A stretch of DNA of 64,000 bases. Source: Flavobacterium gelatinilyticum (GTDB taxonomy: Bacteria > Bacteroidota > Bacteroidia > Flavobacteriales > Flavobacteriaceae). Below the pieces are notes generated by a model. The model was not told the origin of the DNA. It did not search any database and worked only from the letters and a program-made list of their open reading frames with translations. Shown piece by piece: positions 1 through 7,444 of the stretch (its first letter is position 1; each line of letters starts with the position of its first letter). The stretch is taken from assembly GCF_027111295.1 (NCBI RefSeq), contig NZ_CP114287.1:1054001-1118000 (forward strand). The letters are read 5' to 3'. The position numbers and the translations under genes are program-made.

Positions 1-285
1 GCCAATATCAAAAGAATCCAGTTCTGTCTGTTCTACACCCGAGGAAGTCAGAATAATGACCGGAATATCAGATTTAAGCGTCTGCCTTATGTACTGGGTA
101 ATTTCCATACCGCTGATTCCGGGCATGTTTATATCGGTTAAAACAAGGTTATATTCATTTTTTTCGATGGCATCTAGTGCGTCTTTTCCATCCGAATACT
201 GGTCTACACTAAATCCTTTTGATTCTAAGAAAAAAGATAATGATTTGCGTAGGATGTCATTATCTTCTGCTAAAATTATTCTCAT
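1..285 (-). CDS. Response regulator, receiver domain (partial, C-terminus beyond the window)
   Basis: Reading the minus strand from an ATG at 283-285 gives 95 in-frame residues of a CheY-like receiver domain. The acidic pocket is at E7-D8, the phosphoacceptor is D51 in a TDINMPG context, and an ILTSSG strand supplies the conserved Ser/Thr. The frame is still open at base 1, so the switch Lys and any output domain lie outside. It starts 74 bp downstream of the hybrid kinase on the same strand and is probably co-transcribed with it, so it is a plausible partner. Whether it is a stand-alone receiver or carries a DNA-binding domain cannot be seen. Confidence 0.9.
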   Translation of the reverse strand, partial: MRIILAEDNDILRKSLSFFLESKGFSVDQYSDGKDALDAIEKNEYNLVLTDINMPGISGMEITQYIRQTLKSDIPVIILTSSGVEQTELDSFDIG

Positions 286-359
286 TTTTAAAATTTTTAT
301 GCGGGGGTCTTTATAAATTTATAACTCCAAATGTAAAGCTATAGTATATTTTTCTTTAA

Positions 360-2345
360 TCATAGTTCCTCTAAAACTTTTACGGCCTCAACGATACCGC
401 AGTGTAAAATGTTTATTTTATCGACAATTTCGGCTGTAAATTCTCCGGTTGCCGCTTCTTCCTCAATAATCGCCGCGCAGGCACTTAAGTCATCGAGCAT
501 AAAAATATCAAGACTCGATTTCATATTATGCGCCAGTTTTTTTACTGCTTCATGCTTTTCATCTTTAAAGGCAGTGTCTAATTCTTCCATCTGCTCCGGA
601 ATTTTATCTATAAAAAGCGCAATCATATCTTTTATAAAATTTTCGTCGCCGCCGGCCATTTCGTCCAGAAAAGATAAATCTACAGTTCGTTTTTGTACAG
701 CGTCTAAATCTTCGGTCATGGCCGTTTTGATGGCTTTTAAAAGTGCCGGCTGTTTGAATGGTTTTGGCACATACGCATTCATACCCACTTTATAGCATCG
801 TTCCTGTTCGCCCACCAGAGAATGTGCGGTCATGGCTACGATTGGAATATTCAGATTCATTTCGTTCCGAATGTATTCTGTAGTCTGATAACCGTCTTTT
901 ATCGGCATCTGCAGGTCCATTAGTACGAGATCATATGTATTACGGGATAAAAGTTCGATTCCTTCTTCTCCATTATTGGCTATATCGAGTTCAAAACCAA
1001 AATTACTGATAACGCTTCTTACCAGTTTTTGGTTTAGGATATTGTCTTCGCAAAGCAGTATTTTTAGGTTTCCAAGATCGTTTAAAGTTACCGGTTTTAC
1101 GGCATTCTCTGTACGCTCTACTTTTTTATAAGTCAGAACAAAGAAAAACTCAGAACCTCGGTTGATTTCACTCTTGACATGAATTTCTGATTTGTGGAGT
1201 TCGATTAACTGTTTTACGATATTAAGTCCTAATCCGGTGCCGCCAAAGGTTCGTGTTGTACTTTCTTCGCCTTGTGTAAAACGTTCAAAAATGGTTTTCA
1301 GTTTGTTTTTCTTGATCCCGATTCCGGTATCTTTTACGGAAAAGCGCAGTGAATATGCTGTTTCTGTTTCTTCTGTCATTTTTACAGAAACGGTTACTTC
1401 TCCTTCACTTGTAAATTTAAGAGAGTTTCCTATCAGGTTTACCATAATCTGGTTCAATCGTCCCTGATCGCCAATAACCATATCCGGCATATCGGCATCC
1501 AGAAAAAGATTAAATTCTACATCTTTCTTAACCTTGACTTTTAGCAGATTGTAAACGTGTTTTAGTGTTTTTTTGATGTTAAACGGTTCTGCTTCTATCG
1601 CTAAATTTCCCGATTCTATTTTAGAAAGATCCAGAATATCATTTACGATCAAAAGCAGGTTTTCGCCCGCGATTTGTACGCTGTCGATGTATTCGCGCTG
1701 TATTTCGTCTAATTCTGTCTGTGTAAGAAGATCTGTAAAACCAATAACGGCATTCAGGGGCGTTCTGATTTCATGGCTCATATTGGCCAAAAAACTATCT
1801 CTTGCCAAAACTGCTTTTTCGGCAATTTTTCTCTGGGCCTGCAGTTCGATATTTTTGGTTCCTAATTCTAACTGCGCCATAACGTGTTTGGCTACAAGCG
1901 AAAGTGCATTTCGCTGGTTTTGATTGAGATTTTTAGAAACGTGATCAACTGCACAAAGCGTCCCGATATTATATCCGTCAGGAGTTGTAAGCGGTACTCC
2001 GGCATAGAATCTCACGTTAAAACCTCCTGTTACATTAGGATCATCTTTAAATGTTTCGTTGACATGCGTGTCCGGTATTTCTACCATTTTTGTATCTAAA
2101 ATAGTATACCGGCAAAAGGTAATTTCGCGAGGTACTTCTGATACGCCTATCCCAATTTCTGACTTAAACCATTGTCTGCTTTCATCTATAAACGAAATAT
2201 GGGCAATAGGTACACCACAGATATATGAAACCAATTTTGTAGCATCATCAAAAGCAGTATCTGGCAGTGTATCAAGTATATTGTAACGTTTCAGCGCGGC
2301 CAAACGTTGTAATTCGTTATCTGGAATGGGAAAATCTTGATTCAT
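360..2345 (-). CDS. Hybrid sensor histidine kinase (GAF-HisKA-HATPase-REC-HPt)
   Basis: This 661-residue protein appears soluble; no signal peptide or membrane segment is visible. Domains in order: an N-terminal GAF-type sensor (about 10-165), a HisKA domain with H191 in SHEIRTPLN, a HATPase with an N box near 300-312 and G boxes DTGIGI and GGTGLGL (about 339-375), a receiver with D477 in LMDLQMP, and a C-terminal HPt with H606 in KLAHNMKSS. It therefore holds a full phosphorelay (His-Asp-His) in one chain and probably passes phosphate to the receiver protein encoded next. The GAF domain binding small cytoplasmic ligands is family knowledge; the signal is unknown. Confidence 0.95.
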   Translation of the reverse strand: MNQDFPIPDNELQRLAALKRYNILDTLPDTAFDDATKLVSYICGVPIAHISFIDESRQWFKSEIGIGVSEVPREITFCRYTILDTKMVEIPDTHVNETFKDDPNVTGGFNVRFYAGVPLTTPDGYNIGTLCAVDHVSKNLNQNQRNALSLVAKHVMAQLELGTKNIELQAQRKIAEKAVLARDSFLANMSHEIRTPLNAVIGFTDLLTQTELDEIQREYIDSVQIAGENLLLIVNDILDLSKIESGNLAIEAEPFNIKKTLKHVYNLLKVKVKKDVEFNLFLDADMPDMVIGDQGRLNQIMVNLIGNSLKFTSEGEVTVSVKMTEETETAYSLRFSVKDTGIGIKKNKLKTIFERFTQGEESTTRTFGGTGLGLNIVKQLIELHKSEIHVKSEINRGSEFFFVLTYKKVERTENAVKPVTLNDLGNLKILLCEDNILNQKLVRSVISNFGFELDIANNGEEGIELLSRNTYDLVLMDLQMPIKDGYQTTEYIRNEMNLNIPIVAMTAHSLVGEQERCYKVGMNAYVPKPFKQPALLKAIKTAMTEDLDAVQKRTVDLSFLDEMAGGDENFIKDMIALFIDKIPEQMEELDTAFKDEKHEAVKKLAHNMKSSLDIFMLDDLSACAAIIEEEAATGEFTAEIVDKINILHCGIVEAVKVLEEL

Positions 2346-2536
2346 CTTTTAAAGTGATAAAGAGCCATAAAGGTAACACAATTAAATAAAAAACTCAATA
2401 CAATTGAGCCTTCATGAGATTCTTTAACCTTTGTTGAAAGATTTCAGGAAAATAATTTATATTCACTTCCAACCTTTTTAACGGGATTATCATCTATATA
2501 AAAAAGATCAAAAAACAAGGTAACTCCTGCATTTAT

Positions 2537-2929
2537 ATGAAACACTTATTTATACTTCTGTTCGCGTTTTTTTATTGTCATCTGGCTTTTGCTCAGGAAC
2601 GAATTGTTTATGGTGTTGTTACAGAACCGACCGGCTATCCTATTCCGGGTGCAAACGTTTTGGTTGAAGGAACAAAAAACACAACTCAGACGGATTTTGA
2701 CGGCTGCTATTCAATTAAAGTCAAACCGGAGCAGCATCTTATTTTCAGCTATTTTGGATTCAAAACCCAAAAAAAAGCAGCTGCTGCATACGAGATTAAT
2801 GTGGTTTTACAAGAAGAAAAGAGTGATCTTCGGGAAGTATATCCTGTTTTTTATACTTTAAAAAAGAAAGATTTTAAAAATGCGCTAAAGGTTATACCGC
2901 CGGAGGAAATAAAAAAGGGTAAAAATTAG
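2537..2929 (+). CDS. Secreted protein with a CarboxypepD_reg-like domain
   Basis: A 130-residue protein with a clear signal peptide (MKHLFILLFAFFYCHLAFAQ, cut after FAQ) followed by one CarboxypepD_reg-like beta-sandwich. Visible pieces are VYGVVTEPTGYPIPGANV, a TDFDGCYSIKV turn and FSYFGFKT. This is the domain normally found at the N-terminus of SusC-type receptors, but here it stands alone with a short basic tail (KKKDFKN) and no barrel. A free-standing periplasmic or surface form is seen in Bacteroidota; its role is not established. It is convergent with the next gene across a repeat that can fold. Confidence 0.85.
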   Translation: MKHLFILLFAFFYCHLAFAQERIVYGVVTEPTGYPIPGANVLVEGTKNTTQTDFDGCYSIKVKPEQHLIFSYFGFKTQKKAAAAYEINVVLQEEKSDLREVYPVFYTLKKKDFKNALKVIPPEEIKKGKN

Positions 2930-3032
2930 TTTCAGGTTTCAAGTTCCAGGTTTCAGGTTTCAAGTTTCAGGTTTCAGGTTTCAGGTTTCAGGTTGTTTGA
3001 CTTGCCTAAACATGAAACCTGAAACTTGAAAC
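2930..3032. repeat. TTTCAGG heptamer array with downstream inverted copy
   Basis: About nine imperfect copies of the 7-mer TTTCAGG/TTTCAAG run from 2930 to 2994, directly after the stop codon of the preceding gene. The 19 bases at 3014-3032 are the exact reverse complement of 2957-2975, so the transcript can fold into a long hairpin in several registers. It sits between two convergent genes and could terminate transcription from both sides. It resembles a repeat type I associate with Flavobacterium gene gaps. Confidence 0.85.
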
Positions 3033-3036
3033 AAAA

Positions 3037-3675
3037 CTACAGATTCAAAATCTCCCTAAGTTCCAGTATAGTCGTTCCCTGCGGAAGTGTTTTGGGTGCT
3101 TTTCTTAACTTTTGTGCCAGAAATTCGGTTGTTATGGGTTTTAGGTTTTTAAAGAGGCCAACTGCATTAAAGAATTGAATTATTTTAACCGATATTTTTT
3201 CGCCCATACGATCGGTGCCTTTGCGGATAAGCGGTCCGGGTCTGAAAATTACATATTGAGGAAAGTCGAGTTTTGCAATATGATCTTCTAATTCTCCTTT
3301 CATCTTCGAATAAAAAACGCTGCTTTTTGCCGAAGCTCCATAAGAAGAAACCAATACATACGAATGTACGCCGTTCTTTTTAGCCAGGTCTGCAAATTTT
3401 ACCGGAATATCATAATCGATTTTCCACTGATTTTCTTTTGAACCTGCAGCTTTTAAAGTAGTCCCCAGGCATGAAAAAAGAACTTCTCCCGTAATTAAAT
3501 GAGCAAAAGAATCTGCTTTTGAAAGATCTGCAACATGTTCTGTAAGTTTGGGATGTGATTTTCCTGTGGGCCTTCTCACAAAAACAGCAATCTCTGTATA
3601 GTTATCGTCTTGCAAAAGCTGGTCTGTCAGTTCGTGTCCTGTTGATCCGGTTGCTCCAATTATCAGTGCTTTCAT
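3037..3675 (-). CDS. NAD(P)-binding, atypical short-chain dehydrogenase-like protein
   Basis: A 212-residue single-domain Rossmann protein. It opens with a beta strand and the dinucleotide motif GATGSTG (residues 8-14). A VLVSSYGAS strand and a FYSKMKGELE helix supply the Ser, Tyr and Lys positions used by the atypical SDR group that includes HTATIP2-like and NmrA-like proteins. No signal peptide, so it is cytosolic. The substrate cannot be read from the sequence. It stands alone, convergent with the upstream gene and divergent from the next, so neighbours give no hint. Confidence 0.85.
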   Translation of the reverse strand: MKALIIGATGSTGHELTDQLLQDDNYTEIAVFVRRPTGKSHPKLTEHVADLSKADSFAHLITGEVLFSCLGTTLKAAGSKENQWKIDYDIPVKFADLAKKNGVHSYVLVSSYGASAKSSVFYSKMKGELEDHIAKLDFPQYVIFRPGPLIRKGTDRMGEKISVKIIQFFNAVGLFKNLKPITTEFLAQKLRKAPKTLPQGTTILELREILNL

Positions 3676-3808
3676 TTTGATTGTTTTTAGAAAGTAGAAA
3701 AATCCTCTATTTTTTACGCAGCTGAAAGGTACTGCTTTTTACAGGAACTTTCAGCTTAAAATTCGTCATTCAATCTGAATTCGGCTATGCTGCTATTTTT
3801 ATTTTATG

Positions 3809-3816
3809 TAAATTTG
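3809..3816 (+). promoter_or_regulatory. Candidate Bacteroidota -7 element (TAAATTTG)
   Basis: TAAATTTG matches the TAnnTTTG -7 consensus known for the Bacteroidota housekeeping sigma factor. It lies 74 bp upstream of the gene starting at 3890. No convincing TTG -33 box is seen at the usual spacing, so this is a weak call. Confidence 0.35.
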
Positions 3817-3889
3817 GATAACAGTGTTTTGATAATGCTGTAAACTATATGCCAAACCAATTAATTACTAACCCCCACGTATTACAGTA

Positions 3890-4876
3890 ATGAAAAAAAA
3901 TCTTGCTATAACCTTCTGGGTTCTTTACATGCTCTTTTTTGCCATTCCGTTTCCCATGTTTTTGTATTATGTCATCAACTCTGAATTTGATGTCAATACA
4001 TTAAAAGACAAAGACCCTTATTTTGCTCTCGGAATTGTTGTATTATCGATCATTTTATGGATGGCTCTCTTATTGGGTTATTTTCAAAAATGGGTCATAC
4101 AGGTATTTATAACCAAAAATAATCTGGAAAAGATAAAGGCAAACGGAATTCATCGTGAAGCTAAAATCCTGAATGCTCACAAAATCTCAAAACTAAATTC
4201 AAAATTCCCTACGTATGAACTTGAGTTGTGTTTTAAAAATTTGTCCGATACCGAAATCCGCCACAAAACCATAGTCACAGATATCAAACCTCACGAACGT
4301 CGTTTTGAAGCCGAAAAAAAGACCGGTATTCTGCTTGACCGGGATATGAAACATGCTCCCTATTTTGTTATTGCCTCGACAACAGCATCCTTAAACGGCA
4401 GGACTTTTATTATGCGTTTATTTGGCTGGCTGTTTTTTTCAGCTTTGGTTACTGGTTATTATTTCTTTGCATACCGTACAGAAAGTTACGGAATGGGATG
4501 GCGTTTTATGTCTTTTGGACATCCGCTTATTGTAATTCCGCTGGTACTTTTGTTTTACCGGATTCTGGTACGGCTTATATTTACCAAACTGGGCGGCTTA
4601 AATAATGATTCGGTTATACTGAAGTTTAAGGGAATCAAAACGCAGGCGCGGCTGGTAAGTGTAAACCAGACGGGAACTTACATCAACGAACAGCCCATGA
4701 TGCGTTTTGAACTTGAATATACGGATATCAAAAACCATCTTCATAAGAGCAGTTTAAAAAAAATAGTAGGGCTGCTGGAACTCGAAATTACGAGACAGGA
4801 AATGATTGAGATTTTTTACAATCCGGAAAATCCAAAACAAATTGCATTTGCATCTGATATAAATAATCTGGAATAA
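3890..4876 (+). CDS. Membrane protein with two DUF3592-like soluble repeats
   Basis: A 328-residue protein of unknown function. It has two hydrophobic hairpins, at about 5-30 with 45-65 and at about 170-195 with 208-230. Each is followed by a soluble region of similar design: residues 85-160 begin GIHREAKILNAHKISKLNS, and residues 250-328 begin GIKTQARLVSVNQTGTYIN. Both contain an ELELCF or FELEYT strand, and the second ends in a YNPENPKQIAF segment typical of DUF3592-like domains. It therefore looks like an internal duplication of a [two membrane helices + beta domain] unit. No catalytic motif is visible. Confidence 0.75.
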   Translation: MKKNLAITFWVLYMLFFAIPFPMFLYYVINSEFDVNTLKDKDPYFALGIVVLSIILWMALLLGYFQKWVIQVFITKNNLEKIKANGIHREAKILNAHKISKLNSKFPTYELELCFKNLSDTEIRHKTIVTDIKPHERRFEAEKKTGILLDRDMKHAPYFVIASTTASLNGRTFIMRLFGWLFFSALVTGYYFFAYRTESYGMGWRFMSFGHPLIVIPLVLLFYRILVRLIFTKLGGLNNDSVILKFKGIKTQARLVSVNQTGTYINEQPMMRFELEYTDIKNHLHKSSLKKIVGLLELEITRQEMIEIFYNPENPKQIAFASDINNLE

Positions 4877-4964
4877 AAATTAAAAATTGAGAATTAAAAA
4901 TTAAAAGTTGATTTAACATAATTGGCACGGGTTTAATTTTATTGATTTTTGTTATAAAGCACAA

Positions 4965-5038
4965 AAATAATTTGTGATTATTCGTGAAACTTCTGTTAGT
5001 CTAACATACAAGAAATAATTTGTATTAATTCCTGAAAC
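4965..5038. repeat. Direct repeat of about 26 bp, two diverged copies
   Basis: Copies at 4965-4990 and 5013-5038 both start AAATAATTTGT and end TGAAAC, with about 20 of 26 positions matching. A small hairpin GTTAG-T-CTAAC lies between them. The second copy stops 2 bp before the ATG at 5041, so it occupies the leader of the lipoprotein gene. Confidence 0.6.
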
Positions 5039-5052
5039 CCATGTTTAATACT

Positions 5053-5676
5053 ATGAAAAAACTTTTTATCACTGGCTTTTCGTGTTTTCTTTTTGTGAAC
5101 TGTCAGCAGATCTCACAGAGTATAGAAGATACTCTAAAACCAAACGATACTGTACTTAAAAAAGATTTGGAAAAATCTGATCCTTTATCTGAAATAAAAA
5201 AAGAAACCCTGCTTTTAGAAGACGTTAATCTGCTGCGAAAAGCTGAGCAGGATCTTCGAAATCTGCCTCAATATGCAGGAAAGGAAATCTTTCTTTTTTC
5301 TACGCTTTATTTTTACAATTACGGATCTATAAATGCAATGCTTGTGCATCCTGAAAACCCAAAATATGTTGATGTATACGAATTCAAAGAAGGTAAATGG
5401 TCTGAGCCAAAACCTGTACAGCTTTCGGTTCGCGATGATATTAAATCACGTATAGTTTCGCTGCAGAAAATCAGTTTTGTGAATGCTGCAAAAATGGCGA
5501 GGGTCTATAATGAAAAATCACAGGAGATTGAAGGTGCCAAACCTGCCACAAGTGTTTATATTTCGATCTGGGATAACAAAATCAGATGGTATCCTAGTAC
5601 TATAAACGGCAGCCGTGAACGTTATTCTATTGAATTTAATGATGATGGTTCTTTAAAAAATATCAAACAGGATTAG
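5053..5676 (+). CDS. Putative lipoprotein, function unknown
   Basis: Two ATGs are possible, at 5041 and 5053. I chose 5053 because it yields a compact lipoprotein signal (MKKLFITGFSCFLFVNC) with the Cys at residue 17; starting at 5041 adds only MFNT. The mature part, about 190 residues, opens with a polar region rich in Lys and Glu and continues as a mixed alpha/beta domain with many aromatic residues (IRWYPSTINGSRERYSI near the end). I do not recognise a family. It is probably periplasmic or attached to the inner leaflet of the outer membrane. It is convergent with the XRE regulator gene. Confidence 0.8.
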   Translation: MKKLFITGFSCFLFVNCQQISQSIEDTLKPNDTVLKKDLEKSDPLSEIKKETLLLEDVNLLRKAEQDLRNLPQYAGKEIFLFSTLYFYNYGSINAMLVHPENPKYVDVYEFKEGKWSEPKPVQLSVRDDIKSRIVSLQKISFVNAAKMARVYNEKSQEIEGAKPATSVYISIWDNKIRWYPSTINGSRERYSIEFNDDGSLKNIKQD

Positions 5677-5719
5677 GGCAATAGTGTCCTTTTCCTGTTT
5701 TAAAACAGATTATACATCT

Positions 5720-6097
5720 TTAAAAGATTCCAAATTTATCGCGGTATCTTTTAAGTTCTGAATCGGTTTTGCTCAGGAGTTTTTCGAGCAGCATTATTTT
5801 GTCTTTGTAGAGTCCGGTTATTTTTTTAACGTCGGCTTCATTATCTATTTTGTTTTTTAAATCCTCGTTATTTGTTTTTTCCTGTACAAAATGATTCTCA
5901 AACTGGATTATGTTTTCCATAGGAACATCAAAAATAGAAGCAATTTTTTCTAATTTTCTAAGACTTAAATCTGTTGGTCCTTTTTCTATTTTGCTGTATG
6001 CAGCCTGACTGATTTCCAGTTTGTCTGCCATGTATTCCTGTGTGTAGTTTTTTAATTCTCTGATGCTTTTTATTTTCTGTTTTATTTGTGCAGACAT
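5720..6097 (-). CDS. XRE-family HTH regulator with C-terminal coiled coil
   Basis: A 125-residue protein. Residues 5-65 form an HTH_3 domain: RELKNYTQEYMADKLEISQ is the first part of the helix-turn-helix and AAYSKIEKG the recognition helix. The rest is a polar linker followed by a helix (YKDKIMLLEKLLSKTDSEL, about 95-115) likely to form a dimerising coiled coil. This short XRE plus coil layout is common in Bacteroidota, sometimes in mobile or stress contexts. No toxin partner is adjacent, so an antitoxin role is not supported. Target unknown. Confidence 0.88.
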   Translation of the reverse strand: MSAQIKQKIKSIRELKNYTQEYMADKLEISQAAYSKIEKGPTDLSLRKLEKIASIFDVPMENIIQFENHFVQEKTNNEDLKNKIDNEADVKKITGLYKDKIMLLEKLLSKTDSELKRYRDKFGIF

Positions 6098-6292
6098 ATA
6101 CTTGTTATTTTATTAAATCTAAATTTTCTGTTACTCAGATAAAGAAAAAAACACTGCGATCCGGTAAAGATTTAGATCTTGTTTGAAGCTTGGAATGAAA
6201 GAAATTCCTAAAGCCGACTTTTACTAATTTAATAAGCAATCACAAATTAAGTATATAAAAATTTAATAAACGATAACAAATGTTATCATTTT

Positions 6293-6910
6293 CTACTTTT
6301 TCTCTTTAGAATGGTATTTCAAACGGCTTAAATGGACAGAAGTAATATTGAGATAAGAGGCTATACAATGCTGCGGAACGCGCTGTAAAATATTAGGAAA
6401 ACGGGTATTCATGGTATTGTAGCGTTCTAATGGTGTATTTACATACATGGACCTGATTTTTTCGTTTATGATAAAAAAATAGTCTTCGGCGATGAGTCTT
6501 CCTAATTTATCGCCATACCGCAGGAATTTATAAAAACTTTCGAGCATATCGAGCGTTATTACTATGACCACGGTATCTTCCATAGCCTGAATGGAAAAAT
6601 TGGAGGGTTTGTTTTTTAAGAAGCTTTCGTAATCTGTTCCAAAAGTATTTTCGAGGCAGAAATGAAAGGTTTTCTCCTCGCCTTTGTCATCAATAAAATA
6701 AATCCGCAATAAGCCGCTGACAACAAAAAATATATGGCCGCAAATATCATTCTGCTTTAACAGAAGTTCTTTCTTTTTATAAAAAGCGGTATTAAAATAA
6801 TTTTTGCAGTAGTTCCATTCGGCATCACTAATATCAATATAATGCAAAATCAGCCGGTGGATATTTTCGATTCCGTTATCCTTCAGCTGCTTGTATTTTT
6901 CATTTTTCAT
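6293..6910 (-). CDS. Crp/Fnr-family transcriptional regulator
   Basis: A 205-residue protein with a cyclic-nucleotide-binding-like beta roll at about 40-130, including FFVVSGLLRIYFIDDKGEE and the FGTDYESF segment. A C-terminal winged helix at about 165-205 contains QRVPQHCIASYLNITSVHLSR as recognition region. The residues that contact cAMP in CRP (an E plus an RS pair) are not evident, as is typical for Bacteroidota members, so the effector is unknown. Both strands of DNA around it are long gaps, so its target may be its own promoter or a distant gene. Confidence 0.9.
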   Translation of the reverse strand: MKNEKYKQLKDNGIENIHRLILHYIDISDAEWNYCKNYFNTAFYKKKELLLKQNDICGHIFFVVSGLLRIYFIDDKGEEKTFHFCLENTFGTDYESFLKNKPSNFSIQAMEDTVVIVITLDMLESFYKFLRYGDKLGRLIAEDYFFIINEKIRSMYVNTPLERYNTMNTRFPNILQRVPQHCIASYLNITSVHLSRLKYHSKEKK

Positions 6911-6978
6911 TTTGGAAAATCTTTCATTTTATCATCTCACATCCATCATAAAATAATGAACAAAATTTGATTAGCTAA

Positions 6979-6986
6979 CAAAGATA
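6979..6986 (-). promoter_or_regulatory. Candidate -7 element (TATCTTTG) for the Crp/Fnr gene
   Basis: On the minus strand the sequence reads TATCTTTG, an exact TAnnTTTG match, 68 bp upstream of the start codon at 6910. A clear -33 TTG box is not visible at the expected spacing. Confidence 0.4.
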
Positions 6987-7180
6987 AGTGCTCTCAGTTT
7001 TGAAATTTTATTACTTTCCTAAACGAAAGTTATATTTAAAAAATTTCAATCGTACAAGCGATATACGATATTTTAAGGTTAGTCTTTTTACTACTATTTA
7101 TTATAATATGGGTAAATATTTTACAAATTATTTGTTATAATTCTTTGAGATCAATTTTCCCCCGAACATTCAGCAATAAA

Positions 7181-7319
7181 ATCAATTGCCTCCGGCTTTA
7201 GATGGAAGTTTTAGAATAGGGAAATAAAAAAGGCTTCAGCCAAAATGTTAGTTTGGCTAAAGCCCTATAGAAGTTTTTCTTTATTGACCTCCAGTTGAAA
7301 CAAACTAGAGGCAATTGAT
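7181..7319. repeat. 139-bp nested palindromic element in the 6911-7444 gap
   Basis: Perfect 12-bp terminal inverted repeats (ATCAATTGCCTC at 7181-7192, its complement at 7308-7319) enclose two inner stems. One stem is GGCTTCAGCCAAA/TTTGGCTAAAGCC around 7232-7264 and the other runs CCTCCAGTTG to CAAACTAGAGG near 7288-7310. No ORF lies inside. It resembles a non-coding REP or MITE-like element. Lying downstream of the GH32-clan gene and upstream of the Crp/Fnr gene, it may also end the sucrose transcript. The rest of this 534-bp gap shows only the -7 candidate. Confidence 0.7.
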
Positions 7320-7444
7320 AAAAAATAGGATTTAAGCGGGCTGAAAATTAAGTAAAAGCATATAAGTGATATAAGTAAATCTAATAACTACTTAATAAAG
7401 AACGTGTAAAAAATCATATCACTTATATGGTTTACGAAGCATTT

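Noticed and set aside
409..795. Plus-strand ORF of 128 codons inside the hybrid kinase gene
   Set aside because: It lies opposite well-conserved HPt and receiver codons of the real gene and shows no recognisable protein pattern. Similar antisense frames inside the permease, receptor and glycosyltransferase genes were dropped for the same reason.
2930..2994. Possible CRISPR array because of the regular short repeats
   Set aside because: Units are 7 bp with no unique spacers, and no cas genes are near. It is a simple tandem repeat.
5665..5712. Possible terminator between two convergent genes (AACAGGA/TCCTGTT pair)
   Set aside because: The stem is only 7 bp and overlaps the coding end, and an alternative AT-only palindrome competes. 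Too weak to call.
5720..6097. Toxin-antitoxin pair involving the XRE protein
   Set aside because: No small toxin-like gene is adjacent; the neighbours are a lipoprotein gene and a Crp/Fnr gene.
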